From assembly GCA_050953505.1 (NCBI GenBank), contig JBMNMU010000001.1, positions 2,232,001 to 2,296,000 on the forward strand: a stretch of DNA of 64,000 nucleotides, read 5' to 3'. Under the pieces are notes generated by a model. That model saw nothing but the letters and a program-made list of their open reading frames with translations. It was not told where the DNA came from and made no database searches. Each line of letters starts with the position of its first letter. The first letter of the stretch is position 1. Below, piece after piece: positions 31,178-39,267 of this stretch. The position numbers were made by a program, and so were the translations under genes. The DNA is from JBMNMU01 sp050953505. Its GTDB lineage: Bacteria > Bacillota > Clostridia > Peptostreptococcales > Anaerovoracaceae.

Positions 31178-31309
31178 GTTGAACAAGATTTGTAAAAAAT
31201 AATTATTATAGAGAAAATATATTAAAATTATGTGTCAAAAACATACTTTATGATAGATTTGGAGCAATTAATATCGATAAAAAATTATATTAACATATGG
31301 GGGTAGTCA

Positions 31310-32500
31310 ATGAAACAATTATCAGAAAAGATGCTTGGAATGCAACCATCATCCGTAAGAAAGCTAACAAAATATGCAGATGAAGCAGTAGCTAAAGGAA
31401 AAAAGATATATCGTTTGAATATTGGGCAGCCGGATCTCCCCGTGCCTCAAGAATATTATGATCATATCAGAGCCTTTGATAAAAGAACCGTAGAATACAT
31501 GCCATCTAATGGCATTCCAGAGCTTCGTGAAGCAATAGAAAAATATTATAGGGAAACAGGAATTAATATTGATAAAGATCATATTGCCGTTACCACAGGA
31601 GGTACAGAGGCTGTTCTTTTTACGCTCTTGGCTTTAACAAACCAAGGGGATGAGATTATTGTATTTGAGCCTTATTACTCAAACTATAATACATTCTTTA
31701 CTATTACGGGAGCAGAACCGGTAGCTGTTACAACCTACGCGGAAAATGGTTTCCATTTTGGACGGGAAGAGTTGGAGGAAAAAATTACAGATAAAACAAA
31801 GGCTATTTGGGTCACCAGCCCTGGAAATCCAACAGGAACCGTTCTTACAAAGGAAGAGGTTCGAATAGTAGCTGACTTAGCCAAGGAGCATGACTTATAT
31901 ATCGTAGCAGATGAAGTATATCGTGAAATGGTTTTTGACGGGAGAGAAATTACCAGCTTCGGCTTCTTAGAAGATATCCATGACAGGTTAGTTATTATTG
32001 ATAGTGTATCAAAGAGATTCAATGCTTGTGGTGCAAGAATCGGTGCTGTGCTCACGAAAAACGATGAGATATTTGGTATAATTTCAAAGCTTTGTCAAGG
32101 ACGTCTTGCTACCTCTACCATTGAGCAGTATGGAGCTGTGGGGCTTTATTCTACTGGAACCAGAGTGATTAACGAAATCAGAGATGAATTCCAAAGAAGA
32201 AGAGATGTGGTCTATAAAAACCTGATGAATATTCCGGGAATCGTATGTGAAAAACCAGAGGGTGCCTTTTATGTAGTGGCTAAGCTTCCTGTTAAGAACA
32301 CTACAGAATTCCTTATCTGGATGCTGGAGGAGTTTGAAGTGGATGGTGAAACCGTTATGGCTGCACCTGCAGACGGATTCTATGCAACAGAAGGACTTGG
32401 ATTAGATGAAATCAGAATAGCTTATGTTTTAGAACCAGAAAAATTAGAAAGAGCTATACAAATTCTAGCAATGGGAATAGAAGCGTATAATAATAGATAA
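31310..32500 (+). CDS. Class I/II pyridoxal phosphate-dependent aminotransferase
   Basis: The 396-residue protein has aspartate aminotransferase-type motifs: NIGQPDLPVP, TTGGTEAV, SPGNPTGT, VADEVYREM and the PLP lysine in DSVSKRFNACGARIG. An Arg for the substrate carboxylate is in DEIRIAY. The substrate is not determinable. The ATG follows ATATGGGGGTAGTCA. It is followed immediately by a long palindromic repeat. The sigma-54 regulated ureohydrolase genes lie 2.5-6 kb downstream, but no direct link is shown. Confidence 0.92.
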   Translation: MKQLSEKMLGMQPSSVRKLTKYADEAVAKGKKIYRLNIGQPDLPVPQEYYDHIRAFDKRTVEYMPSNGIPELREAIEKYYRETGINIDKDHIAVTTGGTEAVLFTLLALTNQGDEIIVFEPYYSNYNTFFTITGAEPVAVTTYAENGFHFGREELEEKITDKTKAIWVTSPGNPTGTVLTKEEVRIVADLAKEHDLYIVADEVYREMVFDGREITSFGFLEDIHDRLVIIDSVSKRFNACGARIGAVLTKNDEIFGIISKLCQGRLATSTIEQYGAVGLYSTGTRVINEIRDEFQRRRDVVYKNLMNIPGIVCEKPEGAFYVVAKLPVKNTTEFLIWMLEEFEVDGETVMAAPADGFYATEGLGLDEIRIAYVLEPEKLERAIQILAMGIEAYNNR

Positions 32501-32505
32501 GTTAG

Positions 32506-32575
32506 ACAGCCAAAGACCGAGAGATGAATGGCCGTGGCCGCAGCCACGGCCATTCATCTCTCGGTCTTTGGCTGT
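32506..32575. repeat. Long palindromic element, copy A
   Basis: A 33-bp perfect stem surrounds the four-base loop CGCA (32539-32542). The arm contains the family core AGACCGAGAGATGAATGGC. It begins 5 bp after the aminotransferase stop and is followed by TTTATTT, so it could terminate transcription. Related copies are at 33138, 37576 and 38466. Confidence 0.9.
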
Positions 32576-32667
32576 TTATTTGGTTGACGAAGAAGAATTG
32601 AAGGGATAATATAAAGAAGAAAAGATGATAAAAAGGGATATTAATTTGATTTAAGGGAGGGCTCGTG

Positions 32668-33126
32668 ATGAAAAAAGTTATTGTATTGTCACATTGCATT
32701 CTTAACTCCTTTTGTGAGTTGGATAAACCGTCCAATAAGAAGCTATTCGATCAATTAGTTGTTTCTTTAATCAATGATGGGATAGGGATTCTTCAGCTTC
32801 CTTGTCCAGAGCTAAGTTATCAAGGCCTAAATAGAAAATCCATCACACCTCAGGATGATAATGCTGAAGATTATAGGCTTTTCTGCAGAGAAATCCTGGA
32901 AAGCACAATAAAGGATTTAAAGGAATACCACAAAAATGATATAGATGTTGTTAAGCTAGTGGGTATTGAAACCAGCCCCTCCTGCAGTGTTATAGACCCT
33001 GAAAGTATTATGATGAAAGAGCTAATTTCGGAAATGGAAAAAGAGGGGATTACATATTCAAGGATTGATATGCCACATGATCCAGTCTCTAATATAGAGG
33101 AATTTATAGAAGAAATATTGGCATAA
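32668..33126 (+). CDS. DUF523/TudS-related small protein, putative desulfidase
   Basis: The 152-residue protein starts KKVIVLSHCILNSFCELD and has conserved cysteines in SHCILN, QLPCPELSYQGL and GIETSPSCSV. I recognise this pattern as related to the TudS/DUF523 group, some of which use a cysteine-held Fe-S cluster to remove sulfur from thiouracil; the assignment is from memory. The ATG follows GGGAGGGCTCGTG; a GTG three bases earlier is less likely. The gene is framed on both sides by copies of a long palindromic element. Confidence 0.65.
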   Translation: MKKVIVLSHCILNSFCELDKPSNKKLFDQLVVSLINDGIGILQLPCPELSYQGLNRKSITPQDDNAEDYRLFCREILESTIKDLKEYHKNDIDVVKLVGIETSPSCSVIDPESIMMKELISEMEKEGITYSRIDMPHDPVSNIEEFIEEILA

Positions 33127-33137
33127 TATTGGAAAAA

Positions 33138-33201
33138 CTGCCAGAGACCGAGAGATGATTGGCTGGCGGCCGCCAGCCAATCATCTCTCGGTCTCTGGCA
33201 G
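33138..33201. repeat. Long palindromic element, copy B (perfect 64-bp palindrome)
   Basis: Thirty-two bases on each side of 33169/33170 are exact reverse complements, with no loop. The core AGAGACCGAGAGATGATTGG is shared with the other copies, while the outer and central parts differ yet still pair. No T-run follows, so a terminator role is unlikely for this copy. It lies 20 bp before the enhancer-binding protein gene. Confidence 0.93.
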
Positions 33202-33220
33202 GTAAGAGGTGTGTTATTAA

Positions 33221-34654
33221 ATGCAGGGTAAAAAGTTTCGCAGAAGAAGATTAAAAGACCAATATTATTTGAGATCTAATAGAGAGCTAGATACAATACT
33301 AGATGCTCTACACGATGATATATTGATAGCTGATAGCAAAGGCAAAATTATTAAGGTGAGTCGAAGCTTTGAGAAGGTATACGGAATTGCCGAAGAAGAT
33401 ATTATTGGCAGGACTGTTTATGATGTTGAAAAAGAGGGGATATTTCGCCCTTCAGTTATAGCCAAGGTTCTTGAAAAGGGTGAGAAGATTACCCTAAGGC
33501 AAAAGAATAATCTTGGAAGGGAGCTTGTGGTCACCGCCACACCCATTAGAAATAGGCAGGGCGAGATTACCAAGGTTGTCAGTTTTACCAGAGATTTGAC
33601 GGACTTTTTAGCCTTACAAGAACAATATGAAGAATTAGAAAGTAAGATAGAAGGGTATACCGCAGAAATTGAAGAACTACGGAGAAATACCATCACCATT
33701 GACGGTATTGTAGGGAAGTCCCATGGGATTCGGCAGGTCATAGAGACCATTAACAGAACGGCTAAGTTTGATGTTAATGTTTTATTGTTAGGCCCTTCTG
33801 GTGTAGGAAAAACTATGTTTTCTAAAATCATTCATCAGAGAAGTAATCGAAGCAAGGGACCATTTATAGAGTTAAACTGTGCTGCTATCCCGGACAATTT
33901 ATTAGAATCTGAGCTTTTCGGGTATGAGAAGGGATCTTTTACAGGAGCTGCCAGCCAAGGAAAAATAGGATTAGTTGAGCTTGCTAATGGGGGAACTCTT
34001 TTCTTAGATGAGATATCTGAAATACCTCTTAGTCTGCAGGCAAAAATATTGAAATTTGTACAGGACAAAACAATCACCAAGGTAGGAGGCACAAAAGAAA
34101 TTCATGTAGACTTTAGGTTGATTGCTGCTTCAAATAGAAACCTAGAGAGGTTAGTAGAGGAAAATAAATTTAGAAAGGATTTATTTTATCGATTAAACGT
34201 TATAACCATCTCAATACCTTCTTTAAAAGAAAGGAAAGAGGATATTATTCCTTTGACCTTCTATTTCTTAGATAAATTCAATGAAAAGTATGGACTAAAT
34301 AAAAAACTCCACCCCCATACCATAGACCGGCTATTATCCTATGAGTGGAGCGGTAATGTACGTGAGCTTGAAAACACAATGGAGCGCATCATACTCATAT
34401 CTGAAGGAGATGTGATTCATAAAGATGTGCTACCTAAAAGTCTCTCCTTATATCACAGTGGATTAGATACTAGTAGGAAGAGTGTCACTGTTAGCAATTT
34501 AAAAGAAGCTTTAGAGGAGTTTGAAGGGGAAATCATAAGAGAAGCCTATTCTACCTACGGCACCACCGTTGATGTGGCCAAGGCCCTAGAAATCAGCCAA
34601 CCTACTGCTGCCCGAAAAATAAAAAAATATATTGGCCAGGATATCAGTGTTTAA
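33221..34654 (+). CDS. PAS domain sigma-54 dependent enhancer-binding activator
   Basis: The 477-residue protein has a PAS domain (about residues 22-130), a short coiled linker, a sigma-54 AAA+ domain (about 157-395) and a C-terminal TyrR/Fis-type helix-turn-helix (TTVDVAKALEISQPTAARKI). Walker A is GPSGVGKTMF and Walker B is GGTLFLDEI. The sigma-54 contact loop reads EKGSFTGAAS, a GAFTGA variant with Ser in place of Ala. It most likely activates the sigma-54 promoter 205 bp downstream, which controls the BCCT transporter and ureohydrolase genes. The PAS ligand is unknown. Confidence 0.95.
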   Translation: MQGKKFRRRRLKDQYYLRSNRELDTILDALHDDILIADSKGKIIKVSRSFEKVYGIAEEDIIGRTVYDVEKEGIFRPSVIAKVLEKGEKITLRQKNNLGRELVVTATPIRNRQGEITKVVSFTRDLTDFLALQEQYEELESKIEGYTAEIEELRRNTITIDGIVGKSHGIRQVIETINRTAKFDVNVLLLGPSGVGKTMFSKIIHQRSNRSKGPFIELNCAAIPDNLLESELFGYEKGSFTGAASQGKIGLVELANGGTLFLDEISEIPLSLQAKILKFVQDKTITKVGGTKEIHVDFRLIAASNRNLERLVEENKFRKDLFYRLNVITISIPSLKERKEDIIPLTFYFLDKFNEKYGLNKKLHPHTIDRLLSYEWSGNVRELENTMERIILISEGDVIHKDVLPKSLSLYHSGLDTSRKSVTVSNLKEALEEFEGEIIREAYSTYGTTVDVAKALEISQPTAARKIKKYIGQDISV

Positions 34655-34701
34655 TAATAATTGCTTTCATTGCTTTCATCTGTATTCACAATAGAATAAA
34701 C

Positions 34702-34719
34702 TATTCAATAATGAATAAT
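34702..34719 (+). promoter_or_regulatory. Candidate upstream activator site 1
   Basis: TATTCAATAATGAATAAT, built on the inverted repeat ATTCA-N4-TGAAT. The same 18 bases recur at 34781. This copy is 142 bp before the -24 element, a normal distance for a sigma-54 activator site. Confidence 0.75.
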
Positions 34720-34780
34720 GTATTAAACTATTTGACACTGTTAGAATAGTCATATAATCAGAAAAATCTGTAGCTTTGTT

Positions 34781-34798
34781 TATTCAATAATGAATAAT
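34781..34798 (+). promoter_or_regulatory. Candidate upstream activator site 2
   Basis: An exact second copy of TATTCAATAATGAATAAT, with centre 79 bp from the first and about 63 bp before the -24 element. Identity of 18 bases in an otherwise unrelated AT-rich sequence supports a specific binding site. Confidence 0.75.
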
Positions 34799-34858
34799 AA
34801 AGCTACATTTTTATTACCAAGGTGCTCGAAGATTATCGAAAAATAGCCTTTTTAACCA

Positions 34859-34875
34859 TTGGCACGGCTTTTGCT
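34859..34875 (+). promoter_or_regulatory. Sigma-54 (-24/-12) promoter
   Basis: TTGGCACG, four bases, then TTGCT exactly match the sigma-54 consensus, with GG at 34861-34862 and GC at 34873-34874. Transcription would start near 34886, about 75 bp before the transporter start codon. Confidence 0.93.
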
Positions 34876-34961
34876 ATTATTAAGAGTAGAACTTATTTAT
34901 TTAACTATGGTTAAGTTATTACAAATCAGTGTACAGTAAGTACAAAAGTAGGAGGATTTCT

Positions 34962-36482
34962 ATGGATAACAACAATGTTATTACATCACGGAAAGCAATC
35001 GCAGATAGGCCTATTACAGTGATTTGTCTCGTTCTGGTTTTTGCTTTTGTAGGCTTTATGAGCCTAAAGCCGGATGAGACACTAGTGGTTGTGCAGAAGG
35101 CATTTGATGTCGCAACTGCGATTATGGGCATACCTATCTTGTGGTTTGTCTTCATTGGACTTTTCGTCAGCTTATACATAGCGTTGAGCAAACACGGAAA
35201 TGTAAAGCTGGGAGAAGGAGAGCCGGCATATTCCATGTTTAGCTACATTGCTATGATGATTTGTGCGGCTTTGGCTGCCACTGCTGTTTTCTACTCCTTT
35301 GTGGAATGGTCTTATTATTATGCTGATCCAGCCTTTAGTATTGAACCTTTCTCTCAGGAGGCAGCAGAACTTTCATTACCTTATGCGTTTTTCCATTGGG
35401 GATTCAGTGTTCAGGTTGTGTTCGTATTGACAGCAGTTTCTCTCTCATACGCTTTCTATGTTAGAAAAATTCCAGTATTAAGAATAAGTGCTGTTTGCGA
35501 GGAAATGTTAGGAAATTTCAAATATCGTAAACCCCTTGGAAAGCTTATCGATGCCCTAACTATCTTAAGTATCGTAGGAGGAATGGGGGTTTCCCTTGGA
35601 GTAGGTATTCCTCTAGTTAGTGCTGGTATTGGAAAAATTTTTGGTATAGGGCAAACCTTTACGCTTAATCTAGTTGTTCTTGTGATCATTGCTGTTATAT
35701 TCTCAATATCTTCCTTTGTTGGAATTGACAGGGGGATGAAGAGATTAAGCGACTTGACATTATATTTGGCTATATTATTTATTGCATTTATTTTCATCGC
35801 AGGTCCAACTGGGTTTATTGTGAAGAACTTTACCAACAGTATGGGGCTTATGATTACTAATTATGCTAAGATGAGCTTATTTACAGATCCAATTGGTAAC
35901 TCGGGCTTCCCAGAGTTAAACACTATATTCCTATTTACATTAGCGTTGAACTATGCTGCCTTAATGGGTATTTTTATCACAAAAATTTCAAAGGGTAGGA
36001 CCATTCGAGAAATGATTTTGACTTGCCTAGGAGGAATCAGTATCGGAACATGGATTATGTTTGGTATTAACGGAGGCTTTACCATGCATTCTGAATTGTC
36101 TGGTGAAGTATTGTTGACAGAAGCTGAAACAGCGCAAATTGGACTTTTTGAGGCTCTTGGAACCTTACCGGGGGGAGGTTTAATTATACCTATTGTATTT
36201 ACTCTTATAACTGTTGGATTCCTTACAACCTCACTAGACTCGGCATCCTTCACTCTTGCAGCATCCGCAACGAAGCAGCTTGATGAAAATGGAAACCCAG
36301 GTTCCAAATTCCGGTTAATGTGGTGTGTGGCTCTAGCATTGGTTCCGCTAAGCATCATGTTTGCTGGTGCACCTTTTACGGCTATTAAAACGATTTGTAT
36401 TGTTTTATCAGTACCATTCTTATTTGTCATTATTGGCATGCTCATTGGATTGTTCAGATGGTTTAAGGAAGATGGAAATTAA
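34962..36482 (+). CDS. BCCT family transporter
   Basis: The 506-residue protein has about 12 membrane segments and the BCCT aromatic signature FVEWSYYYADP, with the glycine-rich segment GGMGVSLGVGIPLVSAGIG. Family members carry betaine, choline or carnitine, all with quaternary ammonium groups. I start it at ATG 34962, preceded by AGGAGG; the frame is open to 34929 without reason. Sigma-54 control and the downstream ureohydrolase suggest a guanidino substrate, such as guanidinobutyrate or agmatine, rather than an osmolyte. That is inference. Confidence 0.93.
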   Translation: MDNNNVITSRKAIADRPITVICLVLVFAFVGFMSLKPDETLVVVQKAFDVATAIMGIPILWFVFIGLFVSLYIALSKHGNVKLGEGEPAYSMFSYIAMMICAALAATAVFYSFVEWSYYYADPAFSIEPFSQEAAELSLPYAFFHWGFSVQVVFVLTAVSLSYAFYVRKIPVLRISAVCEEMLGNFKYRKPLGKLIDALTILSIVGGMGVSLGVGIPLVSAGIGKIFGIGQTFTLNLVVLVIIAVIFSISSFVGIDRGMKRLSDLTLYLAILFIAFIFIAGPTGFIVKNFTNSMGLMITNYAKMSLFTDPIGNSGFPELNTIFLFTLALNYAALMGIFITKISKGRTIREMILTCLGGISIGTWIMFGINGGFTMHSELSGEVLLTEAETAQIGLFEALGTLPGGGLIIPIVFTLITVGFLTTSLDSASFTLAASATKQLDENGNPGSKFRLMWCVALALVPLSIMFAGAPFTAIKTICIVLSVPFLFVIIGMLIGLFRWFKEDGN

Positions 36483-36564
36483 GCCTACTGAGCAAGATAA
36501 TAGAACCCAATTAACAACTAATTTAATAAAATTTTTTTAAAGATAGAGGAAGGAGATTCATATT

Positions 36565-37515
36565 ATGACTAAATATCAACCACCAGAAATATCTGCACCA
36601 AGATTTGGAGGAATAAAAACCTTTATGAGGTTACCAAATGTACAAACTACCGAGAACGTAGATTTTGCAATTATTGGTGCACCCTTTGACACAGGTGCTA
36701 GCTATAAAACTGGCGCTCGTTTCGGTCCAACAGCTATTAGAGAGGCATCTACATTAATGCGTAATTACAGCATGAATCTAGATGTGAACATTTTCGACCA
36801 TCTTTCCGGTATAGACTTTGGAGATGTAAATGTTACACCAGGATACATTCATGAAACCTATAAGCAGATTGAAGAAGGAATACAACCTTTCGTGGATGCA
36901 GGGGTAGTTCCAATCGTAATGGGCGGTGACCATTCTATCACCCTTGCAGAATTAAGAGCCGTAGCGAAAAAACACGGTCCGGTAGCGCTGGTACACTTTG
37001 ACTCTCATCTTGATACCTGGGACAATTACTGGGGAATGAAATATACTCACGGAACACCATTTAGAAGAGCATGTGAAGAAGGATTAATTGATACAGCACA
37101 CTCTATCCAGGTTGGTATCAGAGGCTCTCAATATGGACCTGAAGATGTTCAAGGTTCCATTGACCTTGGCTTCGATGTATTGACTGCAAATGAGTTACAT
37201 AAAATCGGAATTGAAGCAGGAATTGAAAGAATCCAAAAAAGAGTTGGCGATGCAAAAGTATTCCTAACCTTTGATATTGATTTTGTTGACCCATCAATGG
37301 CCCCTGGAACAGGCACCATCGAGGTAGGTGGATTTAGCGGAATTGAAACCATGAATCTAATTCAAGGACTTAAAGATGTAAACATTGTGGCAATGGACAT
37401 GGTAGAGGTTCTTCCAATCATCGACCCAGCTGGAATGACAGCTTACATGGCAGCTAACATCATGCATGAAGTAATTTCAATCCTTGCATTACAAAGAAAA
37501 AACGGCAAACGCTAA
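36565..37515 (+). CDS. Ureohydrolase (agmatinase/guanidinobutyrase family)
   Basis: The 316-residue di-manganese enzyme hydrolyses a guanidino group to urea and an amine. Metal ligands are present in GGDHS (120-124), HFDSHLD (144-150) and FDIDFVDP (236-243). The N-terminus PPEISAPRFGGIKTFMRLP resembles the guanidinobutyrase, guanidinopropionase and agmatinase group more than arginase. The exact substrate cannot be read from sequence, so I avoid calling it speB. It lies 82 bp after the BCCT gene, is probably co-transcribed from the sigma-54 promoter and is followed by a strong terminator. Confidence 0.9.
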   Translation: MTKYQPPEISAPRFGGIKTFMRLPNVQTTENVDFAIIGAPFDTGASYKTGARFGPTAIREASTLMRNYSMNLDVNIFDHLSGIDFGDVNVTPGYIHETYKQIEEGIQPFVDAGVVPIVMGGDHSITLAELRAVAKKHGPVALVHFDSHLDTWDNYWGMKYTHGTPFRRACEEGLIDTAHSIQVGIRGSQYGPEDVQGSIDLGFDVLTANELHKIGIEAGIERIQKRVGDAKVFLTFDIDFVDPSMAPGTGTIEVGGFSGIETMNLIQGLKDVNIVAMDMVEVLPIIDPAGMTAYMAANIMHEVISILALQRKNGKR

Positions 37516-37540
37516 TAAGAAATAAAATAAAACCAAATGA

Positions 37541-37573
37541 AACGGTGAGTCGAGTTGACTCACCGTTTTTTTT
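37541..37573 (+). terminator. Strong intrinsic terminator after the ureohydrolase gene
   Basis: AACGGTGAGTC pairs perfectly with GACTCACCGTT around a five-base loop, followed by eight T. It ends the BCCT-ureohydrolase operon. Confidence 0.95.
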
Positions 37574-37575
37574 AG

Positions 37576-37646
37576 AAACCTGCCAGAGACCGAGAGATGA
37601 TTAGCTGTGGCTGTCAGCCAATCATCTCTCGGTCTCTGGCAGGTTT
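37576..37646. repeat. Long palindromic element, copy C
   Basis: Arms run from AAACCTGCCAGAGACCGAGA to the matching sequence ending GGCAGGTTT, with one mismatch (TTAGC against GCCAA) and a loop around TGGCTGT. A run of T follows. It lies only a few bases behind a complete terminator, so termination is unlikely to be its only role. Confidence 0.9.
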
Positions 37647-37723
37647 TTTACTTTTATGGTATGATTAATTATTAATTATAGAGCTAAAGGACCAAGCAAA
37701 GCTCGTGAAATTGGAGGAGGCCC

Positions 37724-38455
37724 ATGAAAAAAATTCTAAAGAATTTAAGCTTTATGGCATGGTTATGTATTAACTTAAGAAAATTGCGTGAATATGAAAA
37801 AAATATAAAAAAGGCCAGAGAAAACGGCGATGTTGTCTTTGAACGAGAAAACATACTAAAATCTACAGTTAGCTGGGGCGGAGATATAGTAAAAAAATTA
37901 AACGTTAAGCTAAATGTAACGGGCCTAGAAAACATACCTGATGGCCCAGTTGTCTTTGTTTCCAACCATCAAAGCTATGCTGATATCCCAATATATTTCG
38001 CAGCGATAACTACAAAGCAATATGGATTTGTTGCTAAGGATGAGCTATCAAAACTTCCTTTTTACGGGAGCTGGATTAGGAATATCCGCAGTGTATTCAT
38101 TGAACGTGGAGATGCCCGCGCTTCCCTTCGAGCAATTGAAGAAGGAATTGGGCTTCTAAAAGAAGGGTTTTCCTTGGTAATTTTCCCAGAAGGAACTAGA
38201 AGTAAGGGTGGAGAGATGGGAGAGTTTAAAAAAGGTAGCTTAAGGTTAGCCACAAAGCCGAAGGTTCCAGTGGTTCCAATAACCTTAAATGGTACTTATA
38301 AAATTTTTGAAGAAAAAGGCTATATAAATTCAGCCACAGTAGATTTTGTCATTCACCCGCCTATTGAAACCAAGGATCTAAGCAAAGCTGAAGCAAGCAA
38401 CCTGGCGGAGAGTGTGGAGAAAATTATAAGAGAAAAGCTGGATGAATTGAAGTAA
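37724..38455 (+). CDS. plsC: 1-acyl-sn-glycerol-3-phosphate acyltransferase
   Basis: The 243-residue membrane-associated acyltransferase carries the catalytic motif NHQSYAD (HX4D), the phosphate-binding FPEGTRS motif and KVPVVPITLNGTYK. It acylates lysophosphatidic acid to phosphatidic acid. The N-terminus has a hydrophobic segment then a charged stretch (LRKLREYEKNIKKAREN). GGAGGAGGCCC precedes the ATG. It is convergent with aroK, and the fourth palindromic repeat lies between their ends. Confidence 0.93.
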   Translation: MKKILKNLSFMAWLCINLRKLREYEKNIKKARENGDVVFERENILKSTVSWGGDIVKKLNVKLNVTGLENIPDGPVVFVSNHQSYADIPIYFAAITTKQYGFVAKDELSKLPFYGSWIRNIRSVFIERGDARASLRAIEEGIGLLKEGFSLVIFPEGTRSKGGEMGEFKKGSLRLATKPKVPVVPITLNGTYKIFEEKGYINSATVDFVIHPPIETKDLSKAEASNLAESVEKIIREKLDELK

Positions 38456-38465
38456 AGCTGTTTGA

Positions 38466-38530
38466 CCAGCCGGAAGACCGAGAGATGAATGGCACGGCCA
38501 CGGCCAATCATCTCTCGGTCTTATGGCTGG
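38466..38530. repeat. Long palindromic element, copy D (decayed), overlapping aroK 3' end
   Basis: The left arm starts CCAGCCGGAAGACCGAGAGA and the right arm ends TCTTATGGCTGG; three positions do not pair. Immediately after it the 13-bp segment GTCTTATGGCTGG is duplicated (38518-38530 and 38533-38545). The right arm supplies the last codons and stop of aroK. Confidence 0.88.
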
Positions 38531-39062
38531 GGGTCTTATGGCTGGTGATTTCTTTAGCAATTTGCTCTGGGGTTTTGCCGTCAATGTGAATGGTATAGAA
38601 AGCCGTTTCCTCATAAAGGGGCTTTCTTTTTTCATATTGACTTAAAAATCTGTTACGACTTTGTTCTTCATCTTTTTCCTGAGAAAAGGCAAGGGGCCTG
38701 TTTTGATCCCCCTTTACTCTATCAAAAAGGATGTTAGGATCACCATTTAAGAAAATGGTGCACTGGGTTTTTAATAGCTCTCGGTTTAATTCATCTAAAA
38801 TAATTCCACCGCCACAGGAGATCACCATTTTGGTATCCGGCTTTTTAGGGGTGCAAAGCTGATTCAACAGTGCCGACTCCTTTTTCCGGAATTCCTTCTC
38901 TCCATATTCAGAAAAAATAGTGCTAATGGAAATGCCTTCGGCTCTTTCAATTTCTTGGTCTATATCCATGAAGGAAAATCCCATTTTACGGCTTATAATC
39001 TTACCAACAGTGGTTTTACCTGATCCCATATAGCCTATTAGAAATATACGATTGCAGTCCAT
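38508..39062 (-). CDS. aroK: Shikimate kinase
   Basis: The 184-residue kinase phosphorylates shikimate in aromatic synthesis. Walker A GYMGSGKTTVGK, the shikimate-binding FMDIDQEIE, FRKKESALLN and the SCGGGIILDE motif are present. I use ATG 39062, preceded by AGGAGG; the frame upstream to 39167 has no ribosome site. The last 11 residues (SHKTPSHKTER) are encoded by a palindromic repeat and its partial duplication, so the native C-terminus has been replaced or extended. It is divergent from nagB. Confidence 0.94.
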   Translation of the reverse strand: MDCNRIFLIGYMGSGKTTVGKIISRKMGFSFMDIDQEIERAEGISISTIFSEYGEKEFRKKESALLNQLCTPKKPDTKMVISCGGGIILDELNRELLKTQCTIFLNGDPNILFDRVKGDQNRPLAFSQEKDEEQSRNRFLSQYEKRKPLYEETAFYTIHIDGKTPEQIAKEITSHKTPSHKTER

Positions 39063-39267
39063 CCCCTTTTCCTCCTGATAATCTATAACTCTTACTTTTT
39101 TTGGAATAACGACTTGTTCAGTAGGCCATAGTTGTATTATACTGTTACTGGAGATATCATTATACAATAAATCTAATGGTATGAAAAGGACGGCGGAGGG
39201 GTTGCTGCCACGAGTAACAGAAGGTAAAGGGTGGTATACTATTTATAAAAGAGATGGGGGATTGAGT

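Larger units (their letters stand above)
30944..31309 (+). other. Intergenic region with trpS terminator and aminotransferase promoter
   Basis: This 366-bp stretch contains an imperfect hairpin at 31031-31070 (AGCAC with GTGCT, GGATG with CATCC). Near its end is a promoter candidate TTGCCT (31148) and TATAAT (31172-31177) with an 18-base spacer. I see no gene in it. Confidence 0.6.
34655..34961 (+). other. Control region of the sigma-54 operon
   Basis: This 307-bp gap holds two identical candidate activator sites and a sigma-54 promoter (described separately). A palindrome TTAACTATGGTTAA at 34901-34914 lies in the untranslated leader. No gene is present. Confidence 0.8.

Noticed and set aside
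30944..31309. T-box or other riboswitch near trpS
   Set aside because: The region lies downstream of trpS, and I could not see a T-box consensus or specifier arrangement anywhere near the gene.
33138..33201. Copy B palindrome as an intrinsic terminator
   Set aside because: No T-run follows on either strand, and a ribosome site and start codon come within 20 bp.
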